From Candidatus Phytoplasma pruni (lineage in GTDB: Bacteria; Bacillota_I; Bacilli_A; Acholeplasmatales; Acholeplasmataceae), in assembly GCF_001277135.1 (NCBI RefSeq), contig NZ_LHCF01000001.1, positions 29,856-93,855 on the forward strand: a stretch of DNA of 64,000 nucleotides, written 5' to 3'. Position 1 is the first letter of the stretch, and each line of letters opens with the position of its first letter. The position numbers and the translations under genes were made by a program. The notes under the pieces are model-generated. The model made no database searches and had not been told where the DNA came from. It was given only the letters and a program-made list of their open reading frames with translations. Below, one piece after another: positions 47,642-55,937 of the stretch.

Positions 47642-49006
47642 TTAATTTTGATCCATAAATTGTTTTAATAATTCTTCAGGGTTATCTAAAGCGCTTAAAT
47701 TATCAAGTTCCATATTACCCATTTTTTTAGAAATTTGTTTTTGTTTTTCAATAAAATCAATTAATAAATTAACATCTTTTAATTTATTGCCGGAACCTTT
47801 CGCGATACGACAACGACGACGATTATTAGATTGTATTAATTGTGGTTGTAAGCGCTCTTCTTTAGTCATGCTTTGAATAATAGTTTCAAATTGGGTAATA
47901 ATATCTTTATCTAACATTGGCATATTTCTTATTTTAGAACCTATTCCAGGAATAAAATTTAAAATCTTTTTCATAGAACCAATTTTTTTTAAAAGTTTGA
48001 ATTGTTTTTGTAAGTCGTGATAATTATAATCGTCTTGCAATAAACGGTCCACCAGTTTTTTATCTTGTTCGGAATTAACTTTATCTTCTACTTGTTCGAT
48101 TAAAGTTAACATATCTCCCATTCCTAAAAGACGTGAAGACATTCTATCCGGATAAAAAATTTCAAAATTATCATCATCATGTTTTTCAGAAGAAGACATG
48201 AATTTAATCGGTAAATTAGTTACATATTTGATAGATAAAACCGATCCGCCTTTAATATCAGCATCCATTTTAGTCATAATAACCCCGGTTGCATGAAAAG
48301 CTTCATGAAAGCCTTTCGCCACAACAGAAGCTTTTTGACCTAACAGAGAATCAGCCACAATTAAAGTTTCACTTGGTTTTACTTTTTCTTTAATAGTTTT
48401 AATTTCATCCAACATATCTTGGTCTAAAGCGGAACGACCAGTAGTATCGATAATAACTGTTTCAAAACCATTATGAAGAGCATATTTTAAACCATTATCA
48501 ATAATATTCATAGTATTTTTGTTTTGTTGAAAGAAAACATCAATGTTAATTTTCTCCCCAATACTCACTAATTGTTTTACTGCTCCAGGACGATATGTAT
48601 CAGCAGCAATTAATAAAACTTTTTTGTTTAATTTTTTTTTCACAAAATAAGCTAATTTACCAGCGGTAGTGGTTTTACCACTCCCTTGAAGCCCTACTAA
48701 TAAAACCACATCATAAGGATTATTAAGTTGTAAAGGTATATTTTTAGAACCTAAAACAGTCGTTAAAACATCGTTAATAATTTTTACCACTTGTTGTTGC
48801 GGCTCAAGCCCTTTTAAGACTTCTTTACCAACCGCTTTTTCTTTGATTAAATGGTTAAAATGAGTAATAACATCATAATTAACATCCGCTTCTAAAAAAG
48901 ATAAACGTATGTCTTTCATCATCAATTCAAGATCTTTTTCTTGAATATGTTTTTTACCTTTCATGGTATCCATAATTTTTTGAAAACTTCTGCTTAAAAT
49001 ACTCAT
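47642..49006 (-). CDS. ffh: Signal recognition particle protein Ffh
   Basis: A 454-residue SRP GTPase delivering ribosomes with membrane or secreted nascent chains to FtsY. N domain to residue 95, G1 GLQGSGKTTTAGKLAYF, G3 VIIDTTGRSALDQDML, NKxD region GVIMTKMDADIKGGSVLSIK; methionine-rich M domain with QSNNRRRCRIAKGSGNKLKD, the SRP RNA-binding signature. The downstream exonuclease gene is 57 bases away. The many secreted proteins of this window depend on this pathway. Confidence 0.97.
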   Translation of the reverse strand: MSILSRSFQKIMDTMKGKKHIQEKDLELMMKDIRLSFLEADVNYDVITHFNHLIKEKAVGKEVLKGLEPQQQVVKIINDVLTTVLGSKNIPLQLNNPYDVVLLVGLQGSGKTTTAGKLAYFVKKKLNKKVLLIAADTYRPGAVKQLVSIGEKINIDVFFQQNKNTMNIIDNGLKYALHNGFETVIIDTTGRSALDQDMLDEIKTIKEKVKPSETLIVADSLLGQKASVVAKGFHEAFHATGVIMTKMDADIKGGSVLSIKYVTNLPIKFMSSSEKHDDDNFEIFYPDRMSSRLLGMGDMLTLIEQVEDKVNSEQDKKLVDRLLQDDYNYHDLQKQFKLLKKIGSMKKILNFIPGIGSKIRNMPMLDKDIITQFETIIQSMTKEERLQPQLIQSNNRRRCRIAKGSGNKLKDVNLLIDFIEKQKQISKKMGNMELDNLSALDNPEELLKQFMDQN

Positions 49007-49152
49007 CTTTTGAATGTCCTTTCATTTTCGGAGCGTCTTTGGTTAATTTTTTATATGTTAATTGTAGTGTTTTTGTCATACTTTTTAAATTATTTTTGAG
49101 AAATATCAAACAATTGTTAATTTTTTTGTCATAAATATTCGTCGGAAGCGAC

Positions 49153-50179
49153 TTAGTCTTTGATAAATAAGTTGTGAATGAAAGTTCTAATATCAAAAGC
49201 GAATAAATCATTAGGATTTTCGCCCATACCGAGATATTTAGTTTCTAGATTGTAAAGATGTTTAATAGCTAAAATTAAACCACCATTAGCCGCTCCATCC
49301 ATTTTAGTCAAAATAACACCACTTAAAGAAATACTTTGGTTAAATAAATCAATTTGATTCAGGCCATTTTGACCTGTCATAGAGTCCAGCACTAAAAAAG
49401 ATTCATGCGGACCTTGAGGGAATTTTTTTTGAATCACTTTTTTGATTTTTTCTAGCTCTTTCATTAAGTTAACTTTATTTTGTAAACGGCCTGAAGTATC
49501 ACATAAAACCACATCAAAAGCATTTTTTTCCGCATAAACCAAAGCGTCAAAAATAACCGCTGAAGGGCTGATATTTCCTTCTTTGAAAAAGACTTCACTT
49601 TTCGTTCTTTCGCCCCAAATTTTTAATTGTTCGACTGCTCCAGTTCTAAAAGTATCACCAGCCACTAAAAGCACTTTTTGCCCTTCGGTGGTTAATTTGC
49701 TGGCTAACTTACCAATAGTGGTCGTTTTACCTACACCATTAACACCCATAAAGAGATAAATTTGCGGTTTATCGACATTAATAGTTTTAGTCGTTGTTGC
49801 GACCTTTTCTTGCTTATTTAAAGCATTATTGGTTTTATCAGTCTTTTCATAAGATAAAGCTTTTTCAGCATTATCATAAGATTCTTTTTCATATAAACCC
49901 ACAATTTCCTCCATCGTTAACGCGATAAAAGCGGAAGATTCTTGAAGAGGTTTGTGTTCTAAACGATTTTTAATATTAGCTATTAAATGTGTCGCTGTTT
50001 TGATCCCTACATCAGCTTTAACTAATAAAATCTCTAAATCTTCTAAAAAAGAAGGATGAAAAGAGCTCTTTTTTTGCACTTCTTGGGCCCATTGGGATAA
50101 ATTATTACCTAATTTTTTAACTCCTAAAATGTCTTTTTTAACCGTTTTTTAGTAAATATTTTTTTAAAAAATTCCACAT
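49153..50179 (-). CDS. ftsY: SRP receptor FtsY, frameshifted at the N-terminus
   Basis: GTPase receptor for SRP at the membrane. The long frame (from a GTG at 50079) has VKADVGIKTATHLIANIKNR, G1 FMGVNGVGKTTTIGKLASKL, G3 CDTSGRLQNKVNLMKEL, GVILTKMDGAANGGLIL and the C-terminal YLGMGENPNDLFAFD. Upstream the same frame is open (KDILGVKKLGNNLSQWAQEV) but has no start. Two one-base additions, in T6 at 50134-50139 and A6 at 50166-50171, link it to ATG 50179 and give a basic MWNFFKKIFTKKRLKK start of 342 residues. Confidence 0.9.
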
Positions 50180-50368
50180 ATTTTACCAACACCTTTTTTT
50201 AATAATTTGGCCCTTTAATAGATCATTTTCTTTAAAACAAGCTATAAAGAAGAAGATAAATAAGAACAAATTAATCTAATTTTTTACATGCATGACGAAT
50301 AAATAATAAATATTCTTGTATAACTAATATTATATAAAAATATCAATCTGTTTTGAATAAAAACTTTT

Positions 50369-50393
50369 TAGAAAAAGAGTTATTCTTTTTCTA
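50369..50393 (-). terminator. 9-bp hairpin at the end of topA
   Basis: TAGAAAAAG and CTTTTTCTA pair around 7 bases, followed by T runs on both sides. On the minus strand it starts at the stop codon that ends the restored topA reading frame. 50180-50368 shows no gene. Confidence 0.6.
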
Positions 50394-52200
50394 TTTTTGA
50401 GTTTCCATATCTTTTAAAGAAACAATTTTTTTACATTTAGGAAAATTGCTGCAACCCAAAAACTCCCCATATCGACCTCTTCTTTTAACCAATAATTCGC
50501 CACAAACACTACATTTTTCTCCTGTTAAAACTGGTTTGCTAGCAACAATTTTTTTGGTCCGCTATGGCATATATTTCTTGAAACAAGTGATAAAATTTTT
50601 TTAAAAAAGTGGTTTTATCTAATTGGCCGGAAGCGATTTTATCTAAATTTTCTTCCATTTGAGCTGTATATTCGATGTTAATTAAAGAATTGAAATATTG
50701 GTCTAAAAGGTTTTTAGTTAAAAAACCTTGTTCCGTACAAAAAAATCTTTTTTCTTCTACTGTCACATAAAACCTTTTTTTTAAAGTTTCAATGATGGTA
50801 GAATAAGTCGAAGGACGACCAATTTTTAATTGTTCTAAAGTTTTAATCAAAGAAGCTTCATTAAAACGAGCAGGCGGAGTAGTAAATTTTTGCAGAGTCG
50901 TTATTTCTTGCGGTAAATAAGTTTTGTTAACCTCTAAATCTGGTAAAAAATCATTTTTAAAAGTATTAGTATCTAGCCCTTGATAACAACCAGCAAATAA
51001 GACCGTTAAACCTTCGGTTTTAAACACATAATCTTTGACATGAAACAATAATTGTGTTTTATTGAAAACAGCGTTAGCCATCAAACTAGTCAAAGTCCGT
51101 TCATAAATCATTTTATATAAAGATAATTGATACTTATTTAAATATTTAGTTAAACTTTCCGGATTTTTTTTAATATCCGTGATTCTAATAGCTTCATGCG
51201 CATCTTGAATATTATCTTGGCTAGATTTTTGATAAGTTCCCAAATATTCTGGGCCATATTTTTCTTTAATAAAAATTTTAGTTTCTTCCATGAAAGACAT
51301 AGATAAACGATAAGAATCAGTTCTCATATAAGTAATCAAACCTACCGGTTTTCCTTCTATTTCAATTCCTTCATACAGTTTTTGCGCATTACTCATCGTT
51401 TGTTTCGCGTTCATCGATAAATGTCTAAAAGCTTCTTGTTGTAAGGAAGCAGTAATAAAAGGTTTTGGTGGTTTATTAACCACTTTTGTAACCACTATTT
51501 CTTTTAAAAGAAAAGGTTGATCTTTTATTTGTTCTACTATTTGAGCCGCTTCTTCGCTTTTAATTTTTTTATCTTTCGGTTTGACCACTAAAGAGGCTTC
51601 AAAAGTCTCAAAAAGAGCTTTAATTAAATTATATTCTTCAGGAATAAATTTTTCTCTTTCTTGTTCTAATTCAGCGATTAATTTTAAAGCCACTGATTGA
51701 ACTCTACCAGCTGATCGGGATTTAATTCTTTTCACTAAACGAGACAGTTTAAAGCCCATTATACGGTCTAACATTCTACGTGTTTCTTGAGAATCAACTA
51801 AGGATTGATTAATCACAGAAGGCTTGTTAAAAGCATCCAAAACCACATCTTTCGTTATTTCCGTAAAAAAGATACGGTTTTTATCAGTCATTTTTAAATT
51901 CAAAACTTGCGTTAAATGCCAAGCAATAGCTTCTCCTTCACGATCTGGATCAGTCGCTAACAAGACTTCTTTGCCTTTGGTTAAACGGATTAAATCTTTA
52001 ACTAGTTTTTCTTGTTTCGGAATAATCTTATAATCAGGTAAAAAATCTTTTTCAATATAAATCCCTAAACGGTTTTTACCTTTTAAAGATAAATCTCTAA
52101 TATGACCTTTAGAAGAGAGAATTAAAATTTTATTATCAAAATAACTATTAAGAGTTTTAGCTTTAGAAGGCGATTCAACAATAATCACTTGCGTTTTCAT
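50391..52200 (-). CDS. topA: DNA topoisomerase I, zinc finger in a shifted frame
   Basis: Type IA topoisomerase relaxing negative supercoils. TOPRIM domain: VIIVESPSKAKTLNSYF and ATDPDREGEAIAWHL; active-site Tyr in VGLITYMRTDSYRLS; C-terminal body to LFQEIYAIADQKN. The main frame stops at 50539 (553 residues). If the A7 run at 50549-50555 had six bases, the frame would continue KIVASKPVLTGEKCSVCGEL and GEFLGCSNFPKCKKIVSLKD, a typical four-Cys zinc ribbon, to TAG 50391. Without it the protein lacks its zinc finger. The break is an extra base, opposite to most others here. Confidence 0.93.
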
Positions 52201-52225
52201 TTGTCCTAATGCTCTTTCTATAATT

Positions 52226-53077
52226 TTAAAATTTTAACATACTAATTAAATCAAGATCAAAATTAAATTTTTCTTTTTTATTATTACCTATTTTATGCAC
52301 AATCATTTCTAACAATTTATTCTCATCTAAAACATTATTTTTTAATAAAAAATTAGCTTTTTGGGCAATAAGAGGCAATAAGTTTTCTTCTTCTAATTCT
52401 TTATCATCTAGTTTAAACATTCTTTTTAAACGGTTTTTATAGTGTTTTTTCAAGTAAGTTAATAAATTTTCCACTAAAACCTCTTTAGGCAATAAAGTGG
52501 GTTTAATACAACCAGAAATAGCTAATGAATAACCTATTTGTGGATCAGTAAAATTATGATACAAAACTCCAGGAGTATCTAATAATTTCATATTATTATT
52601 TAAAGTAATCCATTGCAGTCTTTTAGTAACTCCAGGAGTATTCGCCGTTTTAAACGCTTTTCTCTGTGATAAAGCATTAATTAAAGTCGATTTACCTACA
52701 TTAGGCACTCCCACAATCATCAATTTTAAAATTTTTTTATGAACCGGAAATTTTTTAATTTTTAAAATAGACTGCATCAAAGGATAAATTTTATTAATAT
52801 TCAAATTAGTTTTTGCATCAATATTTAAAGTAAATAATTTTTTTTGTTTAAAAAAATCCACAAAAAGATGGTTTTTATCAACATCCGCTAAAAAGGTTTT
52901 ATTAAATAAAATTAAAACAGGTTTATTATTAAGAGCTTTTAGTAAGTCCAAATTCATACTAGAAACAGGAATTCGAGCATCTAACACAATTAAAATGAAA
53001 TCCACAAATTTGATATTCATTTTAATTTCTGTTAAAGTTTTTTTCATATGTCCTGGAAACCATTTAATAACGACCAT
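52226..53077 (-). CDS. rbgA: Ribosome biogenesis GTPase RbgA (YlqF)
   Basis: Circularly permuted GTPase for late 50S assembly. G4 comes first (VLILFNKTFLADVD, with Thr-Phe where most have a D), then G1 IVGVPNVGKSTLINALS, G2 NTPGVTKRLQWI and G3 LLDTPGVLYH. The N-terminal WFPGHMKKTL is the family signature. 283 residues. Upstream of topA with 25 bases between. Confidence 0.95.
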   Translation of the reverse strand: MVVIKWFPGHMKKTLTEIKMNIKFVDFILIVLDARIPVSSMNLDLLKALNNKPVLILFNKTFLADVDKNHLFVDFFKQKKLFTLNIDAKTNLNINKIYPLMQSILKIKKFPVHKKILKLMIVGVPNVGKSTLINALSQRKAFKTANTPGVTKRLQWITLNNNMKLLDTPGVLYHNFTDPQIGYSLAISGCIKPTLLPKEVLVENLLTYLKKHYKNRLKRMFKLDDKELEEENLLPLIAQKANFLLKNNVLDENKLLEMIVHKIGNNKKEKFNFDLDLISMLKF

Positions 53078-53129
53078 TATTTTATAACCACTCTTTATCT
53101 TTGTTTATTTCCGCGCAATAAAAAAGATT

Positions 53130-53657
53130 TTATTTTTTTTCTTCTTTTTCTTGATGTTTTACTACTTCTTGCAATTCTTTCAAATAATCTTCTAAATCTT
53201 GTTCAGAGGTAAAAATAGTTTTACTATAAACTTTATACACTTCTTCTCCTACAATCACTAAAATAGCACAACCTATTTTTTCAAACATACTTTTATAAAA
53301 TCTATTGAAAAAAAGTTTTTTAGCCCAATGGAAAGGATTGATCAAATTCAAAGTCCCAGTAACAAAACTAATCGCTTTATTGGTTTTTTTATATTTATCA
53401 ATATATTTTTTATCCACTAATTTTTTTTTTAAAGTAAAAATGCGCCTTAAAGTCATTTTTTTAAACATACGGACCATCTTGTTTTCAAACAATTCATCAA
53501 TCCTTTGTTGCAAGTATTTCATGAAAGTTAAAGATTCATCCAAAGTGATTTCTAAATAAGGGAAAGGCGAATCAGGATAAAATTTATGCGAAGTCTCAAA
53601 AATCAATTTACGCACGCTTTGATATAAAATCATCATAAATTCATCTTTTTTTTTCAT
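53130..53657 (-). CDS. Hypothetical protein, 175 residues
   Basis: Unrecognised. Basic and mostly helical (RIFTLKKKLVDKKYIDKYKK), with one moderately hydrophobic patch near residues 125-140 (IGCAILVIVGEEVYKVYS) and a Glu/Lys-rich C-terminus. The start overlaps the end of the 82-residue membrane gene by 17 bases, so they are translationally linked. Possibly a membrane-associated pair. Function unknown. Confidence 0.6.
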   Translation of the reverse strand: MKKKDEFMMILYQSVRKLIFETSHKFYPDSPFPYLEITLDESLTFMKYLQQRIDELFENKMVRMFKKMTLRRIFTLKKKLVDKKYIDKYKKTNKAISFVTGTLNLINPFHWAKKLFFNRFYKSMFEKIGCAILVIVGEEVYKVYSKTIFTSEQDLEDYLKELQEVVKHQEKEEKK

Positions 53658-53889
53658 TCATATTGTTTTTGAATTCTTCTTGCGTATCTTTGATTAATTG
53701 ATTGATTTCCTCATCAGTTATTTCGTATTTACTTTTATGAATTTTAGATCTTTTATTAAAATTCTTAATACTAACAAAAATATACAATAACAAAGCAACC
53801 ACAAAACCAGTAAAAAGACCGGTTAGAAAACTACCAAAAGTAGCTAAATAACCCGATAAATCCGGATCCCATAACTTCATAAACTCCAA
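53641..53889 (-). CDS. Small single-pass membrane protein (YtxH-like layout)
   Basis: 82 residues: one membrane helix (FGSFLTGLFTGFVVALLLYI) with glycines, followed by a charged helical tail (ITDEEINQLIKDTQEEF). The layout recalls YtxH-type proteins, but the similarity is too weak to name it. The annotated start is TTG; an ATG three codons later (53880) is equally possible. Paired with the overlapping 175-residue gene. Confidence 0.6.
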   Translation of the reverse strand: MEFMKLWDPDLSGYLATFGSFLTGLFTGFVVALLLYIFVSIKNFNKRSKIHKSKYEITDEEINQLIKDTQEEFKNNMNEKKR

Positions 53890-53981
53890 ACTCCATTTCC
53901 TTTATTTATTTCTTTTTCCTTTGTTAAATCTTGTTTAACAATAAAAATAAACTTTCATAAATGTTTTTTTATTCATATCAA

Positions 53982-55244
53982 TTATACAGAATTTATCCCT
54001 AAATTAAAAGTTTTTGTTTTGCCTAAGGTTTGATTAATATATAAATGAGGAATCCAAAGGACAGTGTTATTCTGGTCGACCACTAACCATAACTTTTTTC
54101 TCTTTGATAAAGGTATTTTTTTATTAATCAGGAATTTTTTTAATTTTTGCGTCCCAAAAGGGAATTTCACCATATCTCCATCTCTTTTTTGTTTTAAAAC
54201 CAGAGGAAATTTTATCTTGCCTTCGTCATAAAAAAGAATCTTTTGTTCTTGGCAAAAAGATAATAATTTTGGTTCTACACAACCGTATAATAAAGGTTTT
54301 ACTAAGTTTTCTTGAACTAAAAGAATCTTTTTTTGCCATAATAATTGATCGTATTGTTTTATCAAGAACCACTCATTGTTTAAATCCCATTCTGCGTTAG
54401 GTTTATAACGGTTTTGTAAACCTTTAATGATGTTATTTATTAAAGTAAAATTTTTACTAATCTTTTTATCTTCTAAAGAGGTCAAAAGAATATCTTTTTG
54501 CACAGCAATATGCAATAATAAAAAAGCTTCTAAATCCCACACCTCTGATAAAGTTTGTTGACTTAAAAAAAGTCGGCTTTGAGAGCGAATGAAATCATGC
54601 GCTTCAGTTGTTTGCTGATGAAACTTCTCCATATTCTTCAAAAAATGACGTTCTTCTTTTAAAAGAGGGATAATTTGGTTTCTAATTTTATTACGAGTAT
54701 AAATGTTTAAACCATTAGTACGATCTTCTAAAAAAGGTATTTTTTTCTCAACAGCGTAACGAATAAGTTCTTCTTTAGGCAAATATAAGAAAGGCTTTAA
54801 AAAAAAGATATCATCTTCTCGATAAGACGGTTGAACCCCGCTATAACCTAATAAGGAACTACCTCTTATCATTTTTAAAAAAATAGTTTCCGCTAAATCA
54901 TCTAAATGATGAGCGGTTAAACAATAACGAGTTTCATATTTAACCGCTATTTCTTTTAACCTTTTTTTTCTGAATAAACTCGCTTGATTCTGAAAATCTT
55001 TTTTAGGTAAATCTAATTCAAAATAATGAAAAGGGATGTTTTTAGTTTGACAATAATTAAAGACCAACTCTTTATCTAAAATGGCTTCTTCTCTCATTAA
55101 ATGATTAAAATGAACCACAATTAAAGGTATTTTTCGATGAAATAAATAATCTAATAACGCCATAGAATCAACTCCACCACTAACAGATATAATATAGAGT
55201 TTTTGAGTGTTTAAAGGGGTTAATAATTTTAATTTCACAATCAA
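53982..55244 (-). CDS. tilS: tRNA(Ile)-lysidine synthase
   Basis: Converts C34 of tRNA-Ile(CAU) to lysidine, needed to read AUA, a frequent codon in this AT-rich genome. PP-loop YIISVSGGVDSMALLDYL; VVHFNHLMREEA; TAHHLDDLAETIFLKMIRG; FLEDRTNGLNIYTRNKIRN. The C-terminal domain has VKFPFGTQKLKKFLINKKIP. 420 residues. Start is TTG or the GTG two codons later; no ATG fits. Confidence 0.95.
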   Translation of the reverse strand: MIVKLKLLTPLNTQKLYIISVSGGVDSMALLDYLFHRKIPLIVVHFNHLMREEAILDKELVFNYCQTKNIPFHYFELDLPKKDFQNQASLFRKKRLKEIAVKYETRYCLTAHHLDDLAETIFLKMIRGSSLLGYSGVQPSYREDDIFFLKPFLYLPKEELIRYAVEKKIPFLEDRTNGLNIYTRNKIRNQIIPLLKEERHFLKNMEKFHQQTTEAHDFIRSQSRLFLSQQTLSEVWDLEAFLLLHIAVQKDILLTSLEDKKISKNFTLINNIIKGLQNRYKPNAEWDLNNEWFLIKQYDQLLWQKKILLVQENLVKPLLYGCVEPKLLSFCQEQKILFYDEGKIKFPLVLKQKRDGDMVKFPFGTQKLKKFLINKKIPLSKRKKLWLVVDQNNTVLWIPHLYINQTLGKTKTFNLGINSV

Positions 55245-55469
55245 TAATTCTCGCTATTTCCCGAATTTAAATAATTAGTAAAAGCTAATTTTCAATGATT
55301 TTGTACTTTTTATTTCTAAAAAAGACAAAATTTTCTCATCCTTCATAGAATTTACAAATCAAGAATCAACTAAGAACGATCACCAATTATTTTCCAACTA
55401 ACTATAATATAACATAAACCACAGTTTTATCCACATTTCTTTACCAAGTAAATCCTTCTAGATATAAAA

Positions 55470-55492
55470 AAAGACCTATTAAGCAGGTCTTT
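55470..55492 (-). terminator. Terminator of the dnaE-membrane protein transcript
   Basis: AAAGACCT-ATTAAGC-AGGTCTTT hairpin with a T run on the minus-strand exit, 11 bases past the stop of the 144-residue gene. Confidence 0.8.
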
Positions 55493-55502
55493 ACATCCGT
55501 TA

Positions 55503-55937
55503 TTAAAGCCTTAACATCCATTTCCATACTAATTCAAAAAAATAAAAAAAGGAAGGAAATAATAAAGCTAACCAAACTCCTAAAATAGCTCCTAAAAAGG
55601 TTCCTAAAGTAACCCCAAAAGCGCCTTTTTTTAAACCGAAATAACAAACAAAAACAATTATTCCAATAAACATCGCTTTTAAATTAATAGTAGTTTCTTC
55701 TAAACCAGTACGATCTTCATTTTGAACCTTTTTAACTTCATAAACTTGATAAAAATTATCAAAATTGATTTCGTTCTTTCGATAAACAGCTCTATCCAAT
55801 TTAGTGACAATAATTAAAGATATAATAATAAAACTCATTAAAACCATCATTAAACGAAAATATTTATTCATTCTCCAAGATTTATTAACAAAATATTTGC
55901 GAAAATTAAAGGATATTTTTTCCATTAAAGTCATCAT
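55503..55937 (-). CDS. Hypothetical membrane protein, 144 residues
   Basis: Unrecognised. Three hydrophobic segments: LMMVLMSFIIISLIIVTKL (about 29-47), LKAMFIGIIVFVCYFGL (86-102) and GTFLGAILGVWLALLFPSFF (112-131), separated by a charged loop (NFDNFYQVYEVKKVQNEDRT). The ATG overlaps the end of dnaE by 4 bases, so it is cotranslated with the replicative polymerase, perhaps only for expression. Confidence 0.65.
   Translation of the reverse strand: MMTLMEKISFNFRKYFVNKSWRMNKYFRLMMVLMSFIIISLIIVTKLDRAVYRKNEINFDNFYQVYEVKKVQNEDRTGLEETTINLKAMFIGIIVFVCYFGLKKGAFGVTLGTFLGAILGVWLALLFPSFFYFFELVWKWMLRL

Noticed and set aside
48954..49211. 85-codon ORF between ftsY and ffh, possible YlxM
   Set aside because: It overlaps both neighbours, lacks YlxM features and has low-complexity composition; treated as a chance ORF.
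50391..52200. TGA read as tryptophan (Mycoplasma code) to explain broken genes
   Set aside because: Trp is encoded by TGG throughout (e.g. ileS, lysS) and the frame breaks are shifts at A/T runs; reading TGA as Trp does not repair topA, ftsY, oppA or rpsO.
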